Source of the DNA: Oscillospiraceae bacterium
GTDB taxonomy: Bacteria > Bacillota > Clostridia > Oscillospirales > CAG-272
Length of the DNA stretch: 38,736 nucleotides
NCBI GenBank assembly: GCA_015064885.1
Contig: SVRJ01000022.1
Location: forward strand, 1-38,736
Direction of reading: 5' to 3'
In this document: positions 7,258 to 15,193 of the stretch, piece by piece
Layout of the letters: the number at the start of each line of letters is the position of its first letter
Numbering within the stretch: the first letter of the stretch is position 1
Made by a program: the position numbers and the translations under genes
The notes under the pieces: model-generated
What the model was told of the DNA's origin: nothing
What the model saw: only the letters and a program-made list of their open reading frames with translations
The model's database searches: none

Positions 7258-8670
7258 TTATCCCTTATAATCGAATCCAAGCATGGGATAAAGCCTGTAT
7301 ATATCGCCCGCACCCATAACAACAAGTGCGTCGCCATCTCTGAGTTCGTTTGAAAGATACGCCTTTATGCTCTGAAGATTTCCGAGATATTTTGCGTTTT
7401 CCCCGGTATTTGAAGCCAGAAGACTCGAATGCATTCCGAGATCATCCGTCTCTCTCGCAGGATAAATATCCGCGTATATGACCTCGTCAATATTTGAGAA
7501 GGATGCACTTATCTCACCGAACAATCCCTTCGTTCTGCTGAAGGTATGCGGCTGAAACACACAGATAACTCTGTTATATCCTCTTGCCGTTATTCCGTCA
7601 AGAGTGGTCCTTATTTCTGTCGGATGATGAGCGTAATCGTCAAAAACGTCAGCCCCGCAATATTTTCCGAGATACTCGCATCTTCTGTGAGCTCCTCTGA
7701 ATCTGGAAAGCCCCTCGGATATATCGTGCACCTCGATACCACATATAAACGCCACCGCAAACGCCGCTGTCGCATTAAGTATATTATGCTCGCCGCTGAC
7801 AGAAAGCTTTATATTACAGATAGGCTCGTTCTCGTAAAGGATATCAAATCGCGGGAATCCGTTCTCATACTCAATGTTTACCGCTTTGAAGTTAGCATCA
7901 TTCTTCACACCGAAGGTTATCAGCTGAGATCTTGAGTTCACAAGAGCATCCATACAGTTCTCGTCGTCGGCATTGGCAATGACAGAGCCCTCCTCTCCGC
8001 ATTTCTCTGCAAATACGGCAAAGGAATTTTTTATCTGAGACAAGCTGCTGAAATAATCCACGTGATCGAGTTCAACGTTAAGTACGACAGCTATATTGGG
8101 ATAAAAGTCAAGGAATGAATCCTGATATTCGCACGACTCGACTATGATATATGCATTATCGTCTCCGCACCTGTAAGCCTCTCCTCCAAGTGAATCAAGC
8201 TGAGCACCGCAAAGAACTGTGGGATCCGACTGCGAGCAAGTGAAAATACTTGCGAGCATGCCCGTAGTAGTACTTTTTCCGTGCGTTCCGCTTACGCCTA
8301 TTCTGACCGAAAAATCCATCATAAGATATCCGAGGTAGTCAGCGCGAGATATACAGGGAATGCGCTTTTTCTGAGCATAAGCATAGTCCTCGTTATCGTG
8401 ATCTATGGCTACGGTATAAACAACAACGTCCGCATTATCCACAAACGCCATCTTCTGTCCGTAGCTTATATCTATGCCTTGCGCCTCGAGATGCTCGGTG
8501 AGAGCGGTTCTGGTCCTGTCAGAGCCTGCGACCTCAAAGCCTCTTTTCTTAGTCATAATGGCAAGAGACGACATGCTTATTCCTCCGATGCCTATAAAGT
8601 AGACCTTAGCCGCAGAAGACATGATCTTGCTTATGCCCTCATATCCGTAGTGCGTATTGTTTATAGCCAT
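7258..8670 (-). CDS. murC: UDP-N-acetylmuramate--L-alanine ligase
   Basis: 470 residues, normal for MurC. It adds L-alanine to UDP-MurNAc, the first step of the peptidoglycan stem peptide, in the cytoplasm. Motifs include the Mur N-terminal fold FIGIGGISMSSLA near residue 26, the ATP loop GVSGTHGKSTTTGML near residue 130, a mid-domain NVELDHVDYF, and the C-terminal DDYAHHPTEI. Start at 8670 is taken from the longest frame with ATG; an ATG 16 codons later (8622) is also possible. The AAGGAG at 8700-8695 is about 25 bases from the first ATG but is separated from it by a small hairpin that could shorten the distance. It is the first gene of a five-gene minus-strand operon. Confidence 0.95.
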   Translation of the reverse strand: MAINNTHYGYEGISKIMSSAAKVYFIGIGGISMSSLAIMTKKRGFEVAGSDRTRTALTEHLEAQGIDISYGQKMAFVDNADVVVYTVAIDHDNEDYAYAQKKRIPCISRADYLGYLMMDFSVRIGVSGTHGKSTTTGMLASIFTCSQSDPTVLCGAQLDSLGGEAYRCGDDNAYIIVESCEYQDSFLDFYPNIAVVLNVELDHVDYFSSLSQIKNSFAVFAEKCGEEGSVIANADDENCMDALVNSRSQLITFGVKNDANFKAVNIEYENGFPRFDILYENEPICNIKLSVSGEHNILNATAAFAVAFICGIEVHDISEGLSRFRGAHRRCEYLGKYCGADVFDDYAHHPTEIRTTLDGITARGYNRVICVFQPHTFSRTKGLFGEISASFSNIDEVIYADIYPARETDDLGMHSSLLASNTGENAKYLGNLQSIKAYLSNELRDGDALVVMGAGDIYRLYPMLGFDYKG

Positions 8671-8678
8671 AACTTTTG

Positions 8679-8693
8679 TCCGCCAAGGGCGGA
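8679..8693 (-). promoter_or_regulatory. Hairpin between the murC ribosome binding site and its start
   Basis: On the minus strand AAGGAG (8700-8695) is followed by TCCGCC-CTT-GGCGGA (8693-8679), a 6-bp GC-rich stem, then 8 bases to the ATG. If the stem forms, the effective spacing from ribosome binding site to start would fall into the normal range. Confidence 0.4.
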
Positions 8694-8725
8694 GCTCCTT
8701 TCAAAAATTTGATGTGAAGTTGATA

Positions 8726-8741
8726 TTTATCAGCTGATAAA
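8726..8741. promoter_or_regulatory. Perfect 16-base palindrome between divergent murC and spoVG
   Basis: TTTATCAGCTGATAAA is perfectly self-complementary and lies in the roughly 210-base divergent region, about 55 bases upstream of the murC ATG. It is a candidate dimeric-regulator site; no T-tract makes it a terminator. Confidence 0.4.
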
Positions 8742-8781
8742 GCGTTTTTTTCGAAATTTTCACAAAAAAATGAGATTTCCG

Positions 8782-8810
8782 TTGAATAATCATCACATTC
8801 ATATTATATA
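8782..8810 (+). promoter_or_regulatory. Tentative spoVG promoter
   Basis: TTGAAT (8782-8787), 17-base spacer, TATATA (8805-8810); an overlapping TATACT at 8807-8812 would have a 19-base spacer. spoVG of Bacillus is sigma-H dependent, but I see no convincing sigma-H motif here. Confidence 0.35.
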
Positions 8811-8880
8811 CTATTATTGTGTTCCGATACAGAAATAAAAAATCAAAACCAGATACAAAATCAACGGAGGATAACCCAGA

Positions 8881-9183
8881 ATGAAAATCACAGATATCAA
8901 AGTAAGAAAGACCTTTGACGACGGCCCGATGAAAGCTATCGTTTCCGCAACGTTTGACAATCAGCTTGCGGTTCATGATATCAAGGTCATCTATGCGCGT
9001 GAAAAGTTTTTCATCGTAATGCCCAACAGAAAGAATGCAGACGAAACCTACAGAGACATAGTTCATCCGATAAATTCCGAGTTTCGCGCTGAAATGGAAA
9101 GACAGATAATCGAGGCATACGAAACGGCACTTGAGGTCGCCTCCGCTGCCGCAGACACTTCGTACGAAACAGAAACAGTCTGA
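8881..9183 (+). CDS. spoVG: Septation/RNA-binding regulator SpoVG
   Basis: 100 residues beginning MKITDIKVRKTFDDGPMKAI and holding the conserved core FDNQLAVHDIKVIY, then RDIVHPINSEFR; this is clearly SpoVG. The protein is a small nucleic-acid-binding regulator first known from asymmetric septation and cortex formation in spore formers, and also found in non-sporulating Firmicutes. Its presence alone does not prove sporulation. The ATG has ACGGAGG 8-10 bases upstream. A short intrinsic terminator follows directly. It is divergent from murC and convergent with the phosphodiesterase gene. Confidence 0.96.
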   Translation: MKITDIKVRKTFDDGPMKAIVSATFDNQLAVHDIKVIYAREKFFIVMPNRKNADETYRDIVHPINSEFRAEMERQIIEAYETALEVASAAADTSYETETV

Positions 9184-9190
9184 TCTTTCA

Positions 9191-9213
9191 GCTGCATCGC
9201 GCCGCGATGCGGC
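9191..9213 (+). terminator. Intrinsic terminator after spoVG
   Basis: GCTGCATCG pairs with CGATGCGGC (one G-U) around a 5-base loop and is followed by TTTTCTTT. Confidence 0.85.
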
Positions 9214-9232
9214 TTTTCTTTGATTAAAATAC

Positions 9233-9712
9233 TCACCTTACGGTTCCGTGTGAAAATATCACGGAGCCGTTATTTATTTGTATAAGTCCGAAGCTCCCGA
9301 GCTTTAAAGAACCGGGATTGAAAAGATACAGCGGACTATCACCTTCACGCTCTATTCTCTTTTCGCACGGAATATGCGTATGACCAAACACAACTATATC
9401 CGCATGAGATATTTTAGCCGCGCGTAAAAGCCCTATATCCGAGGATTTCACACCGTGCGCATCTCCGTGACAAACGTAAAACGAATATCCTTCTATCCTG
9501 ATATGCTCTTCATCCGAAATATCGTTAGTAAAGAAATCGCAGTTACCGCAAACGCATATACGCTTTGCACCCGTATCTTTTACGAACGAAAGATCGTGGA
9601 CACCGTCACCCGCATGAAGGATATAATCCGCATCCTTGTGCATATCGCACACCTTTCGGACACGGTCCTTGCTTCCGTGTGAATCCGAAAAAACAAGTAT
9701 CTTTACGTTCAT
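9233..9712 (-). CDS. YfcE/MJ0936-family metallophosphodiesterase
   Basis: 159 residues, the usual size of the YfcE/YsnB-type single-domain calcineurin-like phosphoesterases. All metal-binding blocks are visible in order: FSDSHGS (about residue 7), HAGDG (about 35), CGNCD (about 55), CHGDAHG (about 80) and FGHTHIP (about 109). Family members hydrolyse phosphodiesters in vitro with Mn or Ni; the physiological substrate is generally unknown. The start ATG overlaps the stop of the upstream lipid kinase gene (ATGA), so the two are translationally coupled. Confidence 0.9.
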   Translation of the reverse strand: MNVKILVFSDSHGSKDRVRKVCDMHKDADYILHAGDGVHDLSFVKDTGAKRICVCGNCDFFTNDISDEEHIRIEGYSFYVCHGDAHGVKSSDIGLLRAAKISHADIVVFGHTHIPCEKRIEREGDSPLYLFNPGSLKLGSFGLIQINNGSVIFSHGTVR

Positions 9713-10704
9713 ACCGTAAGAGCCTCTTTTTCTTCTTCCGCCTCGGTAATTTCTTTGTAAAACGCACCGGTATCTATTCCCTTAGGAAGAACAAGCCTGA
9801 AGCCGCGGTTGATGTTGTTGATATCAAGCGTTTCGCATACGTCTATCTCACCGTCAAAGCATACCTTTTGCGGCTTTTCAAACGTCATCTTAATATTCTT
9901 GCATTTTCTGTACGTGAAGAAAGGAAGTATCTTCTCGTTCTCAAGATGCGTTCCCGCCTTGTATGAGCCTATCAGCCTCAGAATATCCATTCTCGTTACG
10001 TTTTTAACTATACAAATATCCGTAAGGCCGTCGGCAAGCTCTGCCTTTGACGCCGCATTAAAGCCTCCGCCGCAGTATCCTCCGTTTCCTATGGCGATAA
10101 GTATCCTCTCGTCCATTTCAAACGTCTCACCGTCAACCTCTATTTTGGCTCTGATAGTAGGCTTCTTGGCAAACTTCTGAATAAGTGCCGCCACATATGC
10201 GAACTTTGGCGGAACGAGCTTATTCGATCTCATTTCGTTCACCTTATCCGCTATCTCACAGTCAAAGCCTGCGTTAAGCATATTTACCGACATCTTTTTA
10301 TCTATTCCGTTAACCGTAACCTCGAGGTAATCAGAAAGAACCTCTTCGCCCTCATTCTGCGCATCCAAGTCAAAAAAGAGATCTCTGTCAGAATCGTTTT
10401 TACAGAAATTACGCACAAAATCGTTTCCGGTTCCTATGGGAATCACTGCAAGAGAAGCATTTTCCCTTCCCGCAATGCCGTTAAGAGCCTCACCTATCGT
10501 ACCGTCTCCGCCGCAAACTATGAATCTGTGTTCACCGGGAAGCGCTGATATTTCCCTACAATATTTTTCGGCATCGCTGCTGTTTTTGGTTATGTATAAC
10601 GATGAATCTTCTCTTTTTGCGCATTCTTCTTTTATACGCTCGATGATCTCAACCGCGCGGCGACCTCTGCCCGCCACGGGGTTCACAAGATAATGCTTCT
10701 TCAT
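9709..10704 (-). CDS. Diacylglycerol kinase-family lipid kinase (DagK/YegS type)
   Basis: 331 residues. It begins with the typical NPVAGRGRR motif, then the nucleotide-binding GGDGTIGEALNGI near residue 65 and GTGNDFVRNF near residue 92; the C-terminal lobe has the catalytic-lid segment IAIGNGGYCGGGF. Enzymes of this family phosphorylate diacylglycerol or related lipids at the cytoplasmic membrane face, recycling lipid head groups. Length matches DgkB-like proteins. ATG at 10704 follows GAGG. It overlaps the phosphodiesterase gene by 4 bases and has its own promoter about 65 bases upstream. Confidence 0.9.
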   Translation of the reverse strand: MKKHYLVNPVAGRGRRAVEIIERIKEECAKREDSSLYITKNSSDAEKYCREISALPGEHRFIVCGGDGTIGEALNGIAGRENASLAVIPIGTGNDFVRNFCKNDSDRDLFFDLDAQNEGEEVLSDYLEVTVNGIDKKMSVNMLNAGFDCEIADKVNEMRSNKLVPPKFAYVAALIQKFAKKPTIRAKIEVDGETFEMDERILIAIGNGGYCGGGFNAASKAELADGLTDICIVKNVTRMDILRLIGSYKAGTHLENEKILPFFTYRKCKNIKMTFEKPQKVCFDGEIDVCETLDINNINRGFRLVLPKGIDTGAFYKEITEAEEEKEALTV

Positions 10705-10767
10705 TTTTCAACCTCAAATTTTCATTTGAAAACCGTGCATATCAAAAGACTTACACAGCCCCTTTAT

Positions 10768-10796
10768 ATTATATCACATTTTTCTTGCTTTGTCTA
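10768..10796 (-). promoter_or_regulatory. Promoter of the lipid kinase operon
   Basis: Minus strand TAGACA (10796-10791), 17-base spacer, TATAAT (10773-10768). It is divergent from the alaS promoter about 75 bases away. Confidence 0.7.
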
Positions 10797-10848
10797 CACT
10801 TTTATAAAGATTTTTTATATATTATAAAGAAAGATTTCAAATAAATTA

Positions 10849-10877
10849 TTGACATTCAGAAGGTTTAGTGGTATAAT
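10849..10877 (+). promoter_or_regulatory. Consensus sigma-A promoter of alaS with extended -10
   Basis: TTGACA (10849-10854), exactly 17 bases, TATAAT (10872-10877), with TG one base before the -10. The transcript leader is only about 55 bases, too short for a T-box. Confidence 0.85.
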
Positions 10878-10938
10878 TATATAGATATATTGTATTTTAG
10901 CGCAAAATAATTTTTATCATCGAAAGGATTTTTAAACT

Positions 10939-13584
10939 ATGAAATGGATGTCGCTCAATGACATACGCGAGAGCTTTCTCTCATATTTCGAATCACAGGG
11001 GCATCTCCGCCTTGATTCGTTCCCTCTCGTTCCGAAAAACGATAAGTCTATTCTTCTCATAAATGCCGGAATGACCCCTCTCAAAAAGTATTTTACGGGA
11101 GAAGAGGTCCCGCCGAGAAGGAGAGTTGCTACCTGCCAGAAGTGTATCCGTACACCCGACCTTGACCGAGTAGGACATACGGCAAGACACGGCACTTATT
11201 TTGAAATGCTCGGTAACTTCTCCTTTGGAGATTACTTCAAAGCTGAGGCTCTTTCAATGGCTTGGGAATACCTCACAAAGGTACTTGAGATCCCCGGAGA
11301 GCTTCTCTGGCCCTCTATCTACAGCGAGGATGAGGAAGCGTTCAAGATCTGGACAGAGGATATAGGAGTTCCCGCAGAGAGAGTTGTCAGACTCGGCAGA
11401 GAGGACAACTTCTGGGAACACGGACAGGGTCCCTGCGGCCCTTGCTCGGAGATCTACTTTGACAGAGGCGAAAAGTACGGCTGCGGCTCTCCCGACTGTA
11501 AGCCCGGATGCGATTGCGACAGATATATGGAGATCTGGAACAACGTTTTCTCACAGTTCAATAACGACGGTCACGGAAACTATACAGAGCTTGTTCAGAA
11601 GAACATAGACACCGGCATGGGACTTGAAAGACTTGCTTGCGTAATGCAGGGAGTTGACAACCTCTTTGAGGTAGACACGGTAAGAAAGATACTTGATACG
11701 GTATGCTCTATCTCCGGCAAGACGTACGGTCTTGACAACACGGTAGACACGTCTATAAGAATAGTTACAGACCATATCAGAGGCGCAACGTTTATGGTCA
11801 GCGACGGAATTATCCCCTCCAATGAGGGCAGAGGCTACGTTCTCCGCAGAATAATCCGCCGCGCATGCAGACACGGTAAGCTTCTCGGAATCAACAGAAA
11901 CTTCCTCTGCGAGCTTTGCGAGGTGGTTATCGGCGAAAACGTATCCGCATATCCCGAGCTTACCGAAAAGAAGGATTATATCCTCAAGGTAATAGCAATT
12001 GAGGAAGAACGCTTCAACGCTACTATCGACGCAGGTCTCAACATTCTCTCTAACATTATCAACGATTCTCTCAGAGAGAACAAGCTCACAATAAGCGGTG
12101 AGGACGCATTCAGACTTTACGATACTTTCGGCTTCCCTCTTGACCTTACAAAGGAGATAGTTGCTGAAAACCATCTCACAATAGACGAGCAGACCTTTAC
12201 CGAGCTTATGAAGGCTCAGAGAGAACGCGCGCGTGCCGCAAGAGGAAACGTAGGCGGTTGGGACGAAAGCTCGAAAACCGCCCTCTCAAATCTCCCGAAA
12301 ACTGTATTCACAGGATATGACAAGATCGAAGACGAGGCTACCGTTATCGCTATAATCTCCGAGGAAGACGGAAATGCGTTCACCGTTGATGAGGTAACCG
12401 AGGGCTCTTTCACTCTCGTTCTCGACAGAACTCCCTTCTACGGTGAAGGCGGCGGTCAGGTTGGAGACACGGGTACTATCAAAAATGCAGGTTGCACTGT
12501 AAACGTAAGCGATACAAAGAAAACAGACGGAATATTCCTTCACGTATGTACTCTCGTCAGCGGAAGCATAAAGGTTGGCGATAAGGTCACCGCTGAGGTT
12601 GCCGAAATAGACAGACGCAATACAATGAGGAATCACTCCGCATGCCATCTTCTCCAGGCGGCTCTCAGAGCTGTCCTCGGAACACACGTTGAGCAGGCGG
12701 GCTCCTACGTCGATCCTCACCACCTCAGGTTCGACTTCTCGCATTTTGAGGCAATGACAAAGGAACAGATAAAGGCGGTAGAAAAGCTCGTTAACGCTCA
12801 CATTCTTCTCGGTGAGGAGATCTCTATGAACGAGATGCCCATCGAAGAAGCAAAGAAAATGGGTGCTATGGCCCTCTTCGGAGAAAAGTACGGCGACGTA
12901 GTAAGAGTTGTAAAAATGGGCAACTTCTCTACAGAGCTCTGCGGAGGTACACATATGGATAACACCGGAAAGATCGGTCTCTTCAAGATACTTTCCGAAA
13001 CGGGTGTTGCCGCAGGTGTAAGAAGAATAGAAGCAACGACGGGTGCAAACATTATAGGTCTTATCTATGATAAGGATAACCTTATAACAAAGACCGCAAA
13101 CGAGCTCAAGACACAGAACACGGCTGATATAGCAAAGCGTGCGGCCGCTCTCCAGGAGGAGATACGTTCTCTCAAGCACGAGATCGAAGCTCTCAATGCA
13201 AAGCTTGCTCACTCAAAGCTCGACAAGATAGCAAACGAAGCTAAAACAGTAGGAAACGTAAATCTTTACAGCGCAAGCTTCGTAAACGAGATGCAGGTGG
13301 ACGCGGTACGTTCTCTCTGCGATGACATAAAGAACAAAGACAACGCAGCCGTTTGCGTATTCTCTGTTGTAAACGGTGATAAGCTCAATTTCGTTACCGC
13401 GTGCGGTAAGGACGCAGTAAGCGCAGGCGTACACGCAGGTAAGCTTGCAGGCTCTGTAAGTGCAGTTACAGGCGGTAAGGGCGGCGGACGTCCCGACAGT
13501 GCAATGGCAGGCGGTAAGGATATTTCCAAGGTAAGCGAAGCTCTCGCATCCGCAGAAACTGTCGTTTCTTCGATGCTTAAATAA
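10939..13584 (+). CDS. alaS: Alanyl-tRNA synthetase
   Basis: 881 residues, the full length of bacterial AlaRS. It charges tRNA-Ala. The class II catalytic core starts at MSLNDIRESFLSYF and includes INAGMTPLKKYF, TGMGLERL and GRGYVLRRIIRR; a C4-type metal segment around CGSPDCKPGCDC lies near residue 190. The editing domain carries both zinc motifs, NHSACH (about 565) and CGGTHMDNTG (about 668). A coiled-coil linker (about 715-760) precedes the C-Ala domain, which ends GGKGGGRPDSAMAGG. The CGSPDC-type insertion is common in Clostridia. The ATG follows GAAAGGA. It is monocistronic, bounded by a consensus promoter and a 17-bp terminator. Confidence 0.98.
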   Translation: MKWMSLNDIRESFLSYFESQGHLRLDSFPLVPKNDKSILLINAGMTPLKKYFTGEEVPPRRRVATCQKCIRTPDLDRVGHTARHGTYFEMLGNFSFGDYFKAEALSMAWEYLTKVLEIPGELLWPSIYSEDEEAFKIWTEDIGVPAERVVRLGREDNFWEHGQGPCGPCSEIYFDRGEKYGCGSPDCKPGCDCDRYMEIWNNVFSQFNNDGHGNYTELVQKNIDTGMGLERLACVMQGVDNLFEVDTVRKILDTVCSISGKTYGLDNTVDTSIRIVTDHIRGATFMVSDGIIPSNEGRGYVLRRIIRRACRHGKLLGINRNFLCELCEVVIGENVSAYPELTEKKDYILKVIAIEEERFNATIDAGLNILSNIINDSLRENKLTISGEDAFRLYDTFGFPLDLTKEIVAENHLTIDEQTFTELMKAQRERARAARGNVGGWDESSKTALSNLPKTVFTGYDKIEDEATVIAIISEEDGNAFTVDEVTEGSFTLVLDRTPFYGEGGGQVGDTGTIKNAGCTVNVSDTKKTDGIFLHVCTLVSGSIKVGDKVTAEVAEIDRRNTMRNHSACHLLQAALRAVLGTHVEQAGSYVDPHHLRFDFSHFEAMTKEQIKAVEKLVNAHILLGEEISMNEMPIEEAKKMGAMALFGEKYGDVVRVVKMGNFSTELCGGTHMDNTGKIGLFKILSETGVAAGVRRIEATTGANIIGLIYDKDNLITKTANELKTQNTADIAKRAAALQEEIRSLKHEIEALNAKLAHSKLDKIANEAKTVGNVNLYSASFVNEMQVDAVRSLCDDIKNKDNAAVCVFSVVNGDKLNFVTACGKDAVSAGVHAGKLAGSVSAVTGGKGGGRPDSAMAGGKDISKVSEALASAETVVSSMLK

Positions 13585-13606
13585 TTAACGTTATCCCATA
13601 AAAATC

Positions 13607-13643
13607 ACGTGGCTATCTCAAATTGCATTTGAGATAGCCACGT
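13607..13643 (+). terminator. Strong bidirectional terminator between alaS and the first sigma module
   Basis: A perfect 17-bp stem (13607-13623 with 13627-13643, beginning ACGTGGCTATC) around a 3-base loop, followed by TTTTATTT. The A-rich 5' flank gives T residues on the other strand, so it can also end the convergent sigma operon. Confidence 0.9.
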
Positions 13644-13754
13644 TTTATTTAATAATTAACGTATGCATACTGCTTTCTTCACGGAAGATACGTACTCCCT
13701 CGATTTAATATCATCATGGTGCTTCATAGTTCCCGGACATGCACAGTAATAGTC

Positions 13755-14456
13755 TTAAGGCTCGAGCGCGATATACTTTCCGCTCGTTCCGTCAAACGGA
13801 TAACACAGCACTTTTCTGAGATATTTATAAAGCTCATGGCTCTCGCCTCCCGACAGTACGCCAATAACGTATAGGTTGCCGTCAAGAATGAATTTTGCCT
13901 GAGAGTGCTTTCCCCCATCGTCTATCATAGAATAGTGCACCGTGACACCGTTTATTTCTTTTGTGAGCCCTTGTTCCTCGTATCCGGCAACATAGCTTTC
14001 ACTAACGTCATTTTTCCCAAAAATAATATAAAAATCGACCTTATCGGCATAGCCGTCATATTCATACGTCTGCCTTATCAAAAGCTGAAGAGGCTTTTCC
14101 GTGTCTGCATTTCCCGCTTTGTCGCTTTCGTAGGATATGGAGATACGGTCGGTGATTGCGTTTTCACTCTCAAGCGCTTTATAGAGATCGATGTAAGGAA
14201 GCGCATCTGCCAGCTCGGCAAAGCTACTGTATCGCACTGTAACCGGAGCGGAGGTGTGCGACGGCACGAAAGTATTTATTATCATCGGAAGCGAGAGTAC
14301 AGCAAAAAACAAGCACGCGGCAAGTGCCGTCCTTTTTATATACTTCATCATTACCACTCGCTTCTTTTTGGCAAGCGCATTGTCAGTAATAACAAAATCC
14401 TCGACAATATCCGTTGCAATAAAATCAAGAGTATCAAGAAATCTTTCCTTTGTCAT
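13755..14456 (-). CDS. Single-pass membrane protein paired with ECF sigma 1 (anti-sigma-like)
   Basis: 233 residues. A cytoplasmic N-terminus of about 40 residues (MTKERFLDTLDFIATDIVED) carries an acidic helical motif like those of the two other membrane partners in this region. A basic stretch KKKR and one hydrophobic helix (about 42-62) follow, then an extracytoplasmic domain of about 165 residues that I do not recognise. Its start overlaps the sigma 1 stop by 4 bases (ATGA). Size, topology and coupling fit an anti-sigma factor holding sigma 1 at the membrane, but no classical zinc-binding (ZAS) motif is present, so the role is inferred from context. Confidence 0.75.
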   Translation of the reverse strand: MTKERFLDTLDFIATDIVEDFVITDNALAKKKRVVMMKYIKRTALAACLFFAVLSLPMIINTFVPSHTSAPVTVRYSSFAELADALPYIDLYKALESENAITDRISISYESDKAGNADTEKPLQLLIRQTYEYDGYADKVDFYIIFGKNDVSESYVAGYEEQGLTKEINGVTVHYSMIDDGGKHSQAKFILDGNLYVIGVLSGGESHELYKYLRKVLCYPFDGTSGKYIALEP

Positions 14457-15031
14457 ACCGCATATCCCTCTCCTTCAAGCTTTTCTCTGAGCTCTTTTTT
14501 TATTTTTGCTATTTCCTTATGTACGGTAGATTCACTGCATGAAAGCGATCCTGCCACATCGGCGACAGAACGTGAAAAATAATACCGACTCATAAATATA
14601 TATCTTCTTCTCTTAGGAAGGCTTCGTATAAAGTCGTTGATGGCCCGGCGCAGATCTTCCGCTTCAAGCTCGGATAATATATCCTCATCATCCGCAAAGT
14701 CACCTATCTCAGACAGAGAATCTATAAGCTCGCTCGGCACACGCTTGCCCCGCCTATTGCTTTTATACTTATTAAGAGCGCTTCTTCGCATAATGATCGC
14801 TAAAAACGCTTGAAGCAGCCGCGGCCGCTCGGGAGATATCGCATTCCACGTTCCTATATAGGTATCGTTGAGACACTCCTCACTGTCGAGTCGATCGTGA
14901 AGAATATTATCTCCGATAGAGAGAAGGTAGCTTTTATATTTTCTGTCCGTCTCACTTATAGCACGCTCGTCTCTCTTGAAATATAGCTCAACTATAGCCT
15001 CATCGGTCATAAGTGTGGCTTCCTGCTTCAT
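14453..15031 (-). CDS. ECF-type RNA polymerase sigma factor 1
   Basis: 192 residues from the ATG at 15031, chosen for GGAGGAG 7-13 bases upstream; an earlier frame start lacks one. Region 2 includes DSEECLNDTYIGTWNAI near residue 58 and region 4 the helix-turn-helix RSVADVAGSLSCSESTVHKE near residue 153. The protein is close to sigma 2 at 17885 (shared DSEECLNDTY, EFIDSL or ELIDSL, REKLEGEGY or RQKLESEGY endings), so they are recent paralogs. ECF sigmas direct RNA polymerase to stress or surface regulons and are usually held by a membrane anti-sigma; the overlapping downstream gene is the candidate. A shared promoter-like motif lies upstream at 15071-15101. Confidence 0.9.
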   Translation of the reverse strand: MKQEATLMTDEAIVELYFKRDERAISETDRKYKSYLLSIGDNILHDRLDSEECLNDTYIGTWNAISPERPRLLQAFLAIIMRRSALNKYKSNRRGKRVPSELIDSLSEIGDFADDEDILSELEAEDLRRAINDFIRSLPKRRRYIFMSRYYFSRSVADVAGSLSCSESTVHKEIAKIKKELREKLEGEGYAV

Positions 15032-15070
15032 TTTCTCACTCCTCCGCACTATGAAAAGTCTTTTCACTTA

Positions 15071-15100
15071 TATAGTAAACAAAAAAACGCCAAGCTGTAA
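15071..15100 (-). promoter_or_regulatory. Putative autoregulated ECF promoter of sigma 1
   Basis: Minus strand TTAC (15100-15097), 20 bases, then ACTATA (15076-15071). The same TTAC-N20-ACT arrangement occurs upstream of sigma 2. It does not match the sigma-A consensus at -35. Confidence 0.45.
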
Positions 15101-15155
15101 CCGTTACTATAATTTATTATATCATATTCCGGGTAAAAAGTTGTTAACAAAAAAC

Positions 15156-15185
15156 AAAGACCACTCCTTTTTCGGAGCGGTCTTT
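15156..15185 (-). terminator. Intrinsic terminator of the sigma 2 operon
   Basis: AAAGACCACTCC and GGAGCGGTCTTT pair with one mismatch around a 6-base loop. On the minus strand it is followed by a T-rich run (TTGTTTTTTG) just after the lipoprotein stop. Confidence 0.8.
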
Positions 15186-15193
15186 ATCGTAAT

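Noticed and set aside
10878-10938. Possible T-box leader upstream of alaS
   Set aside because: The leader from the predicted start is only about 55 bases and has no specifier loop, antiterminator or terminator.
12286-13212. A 308-codon open frame antisense to alaS
   Set aside because: It lies wholly inside the alaS coding region on the other strand, has no ribosome binding site or recognisable domain, and reflects the codon bias of alaS.
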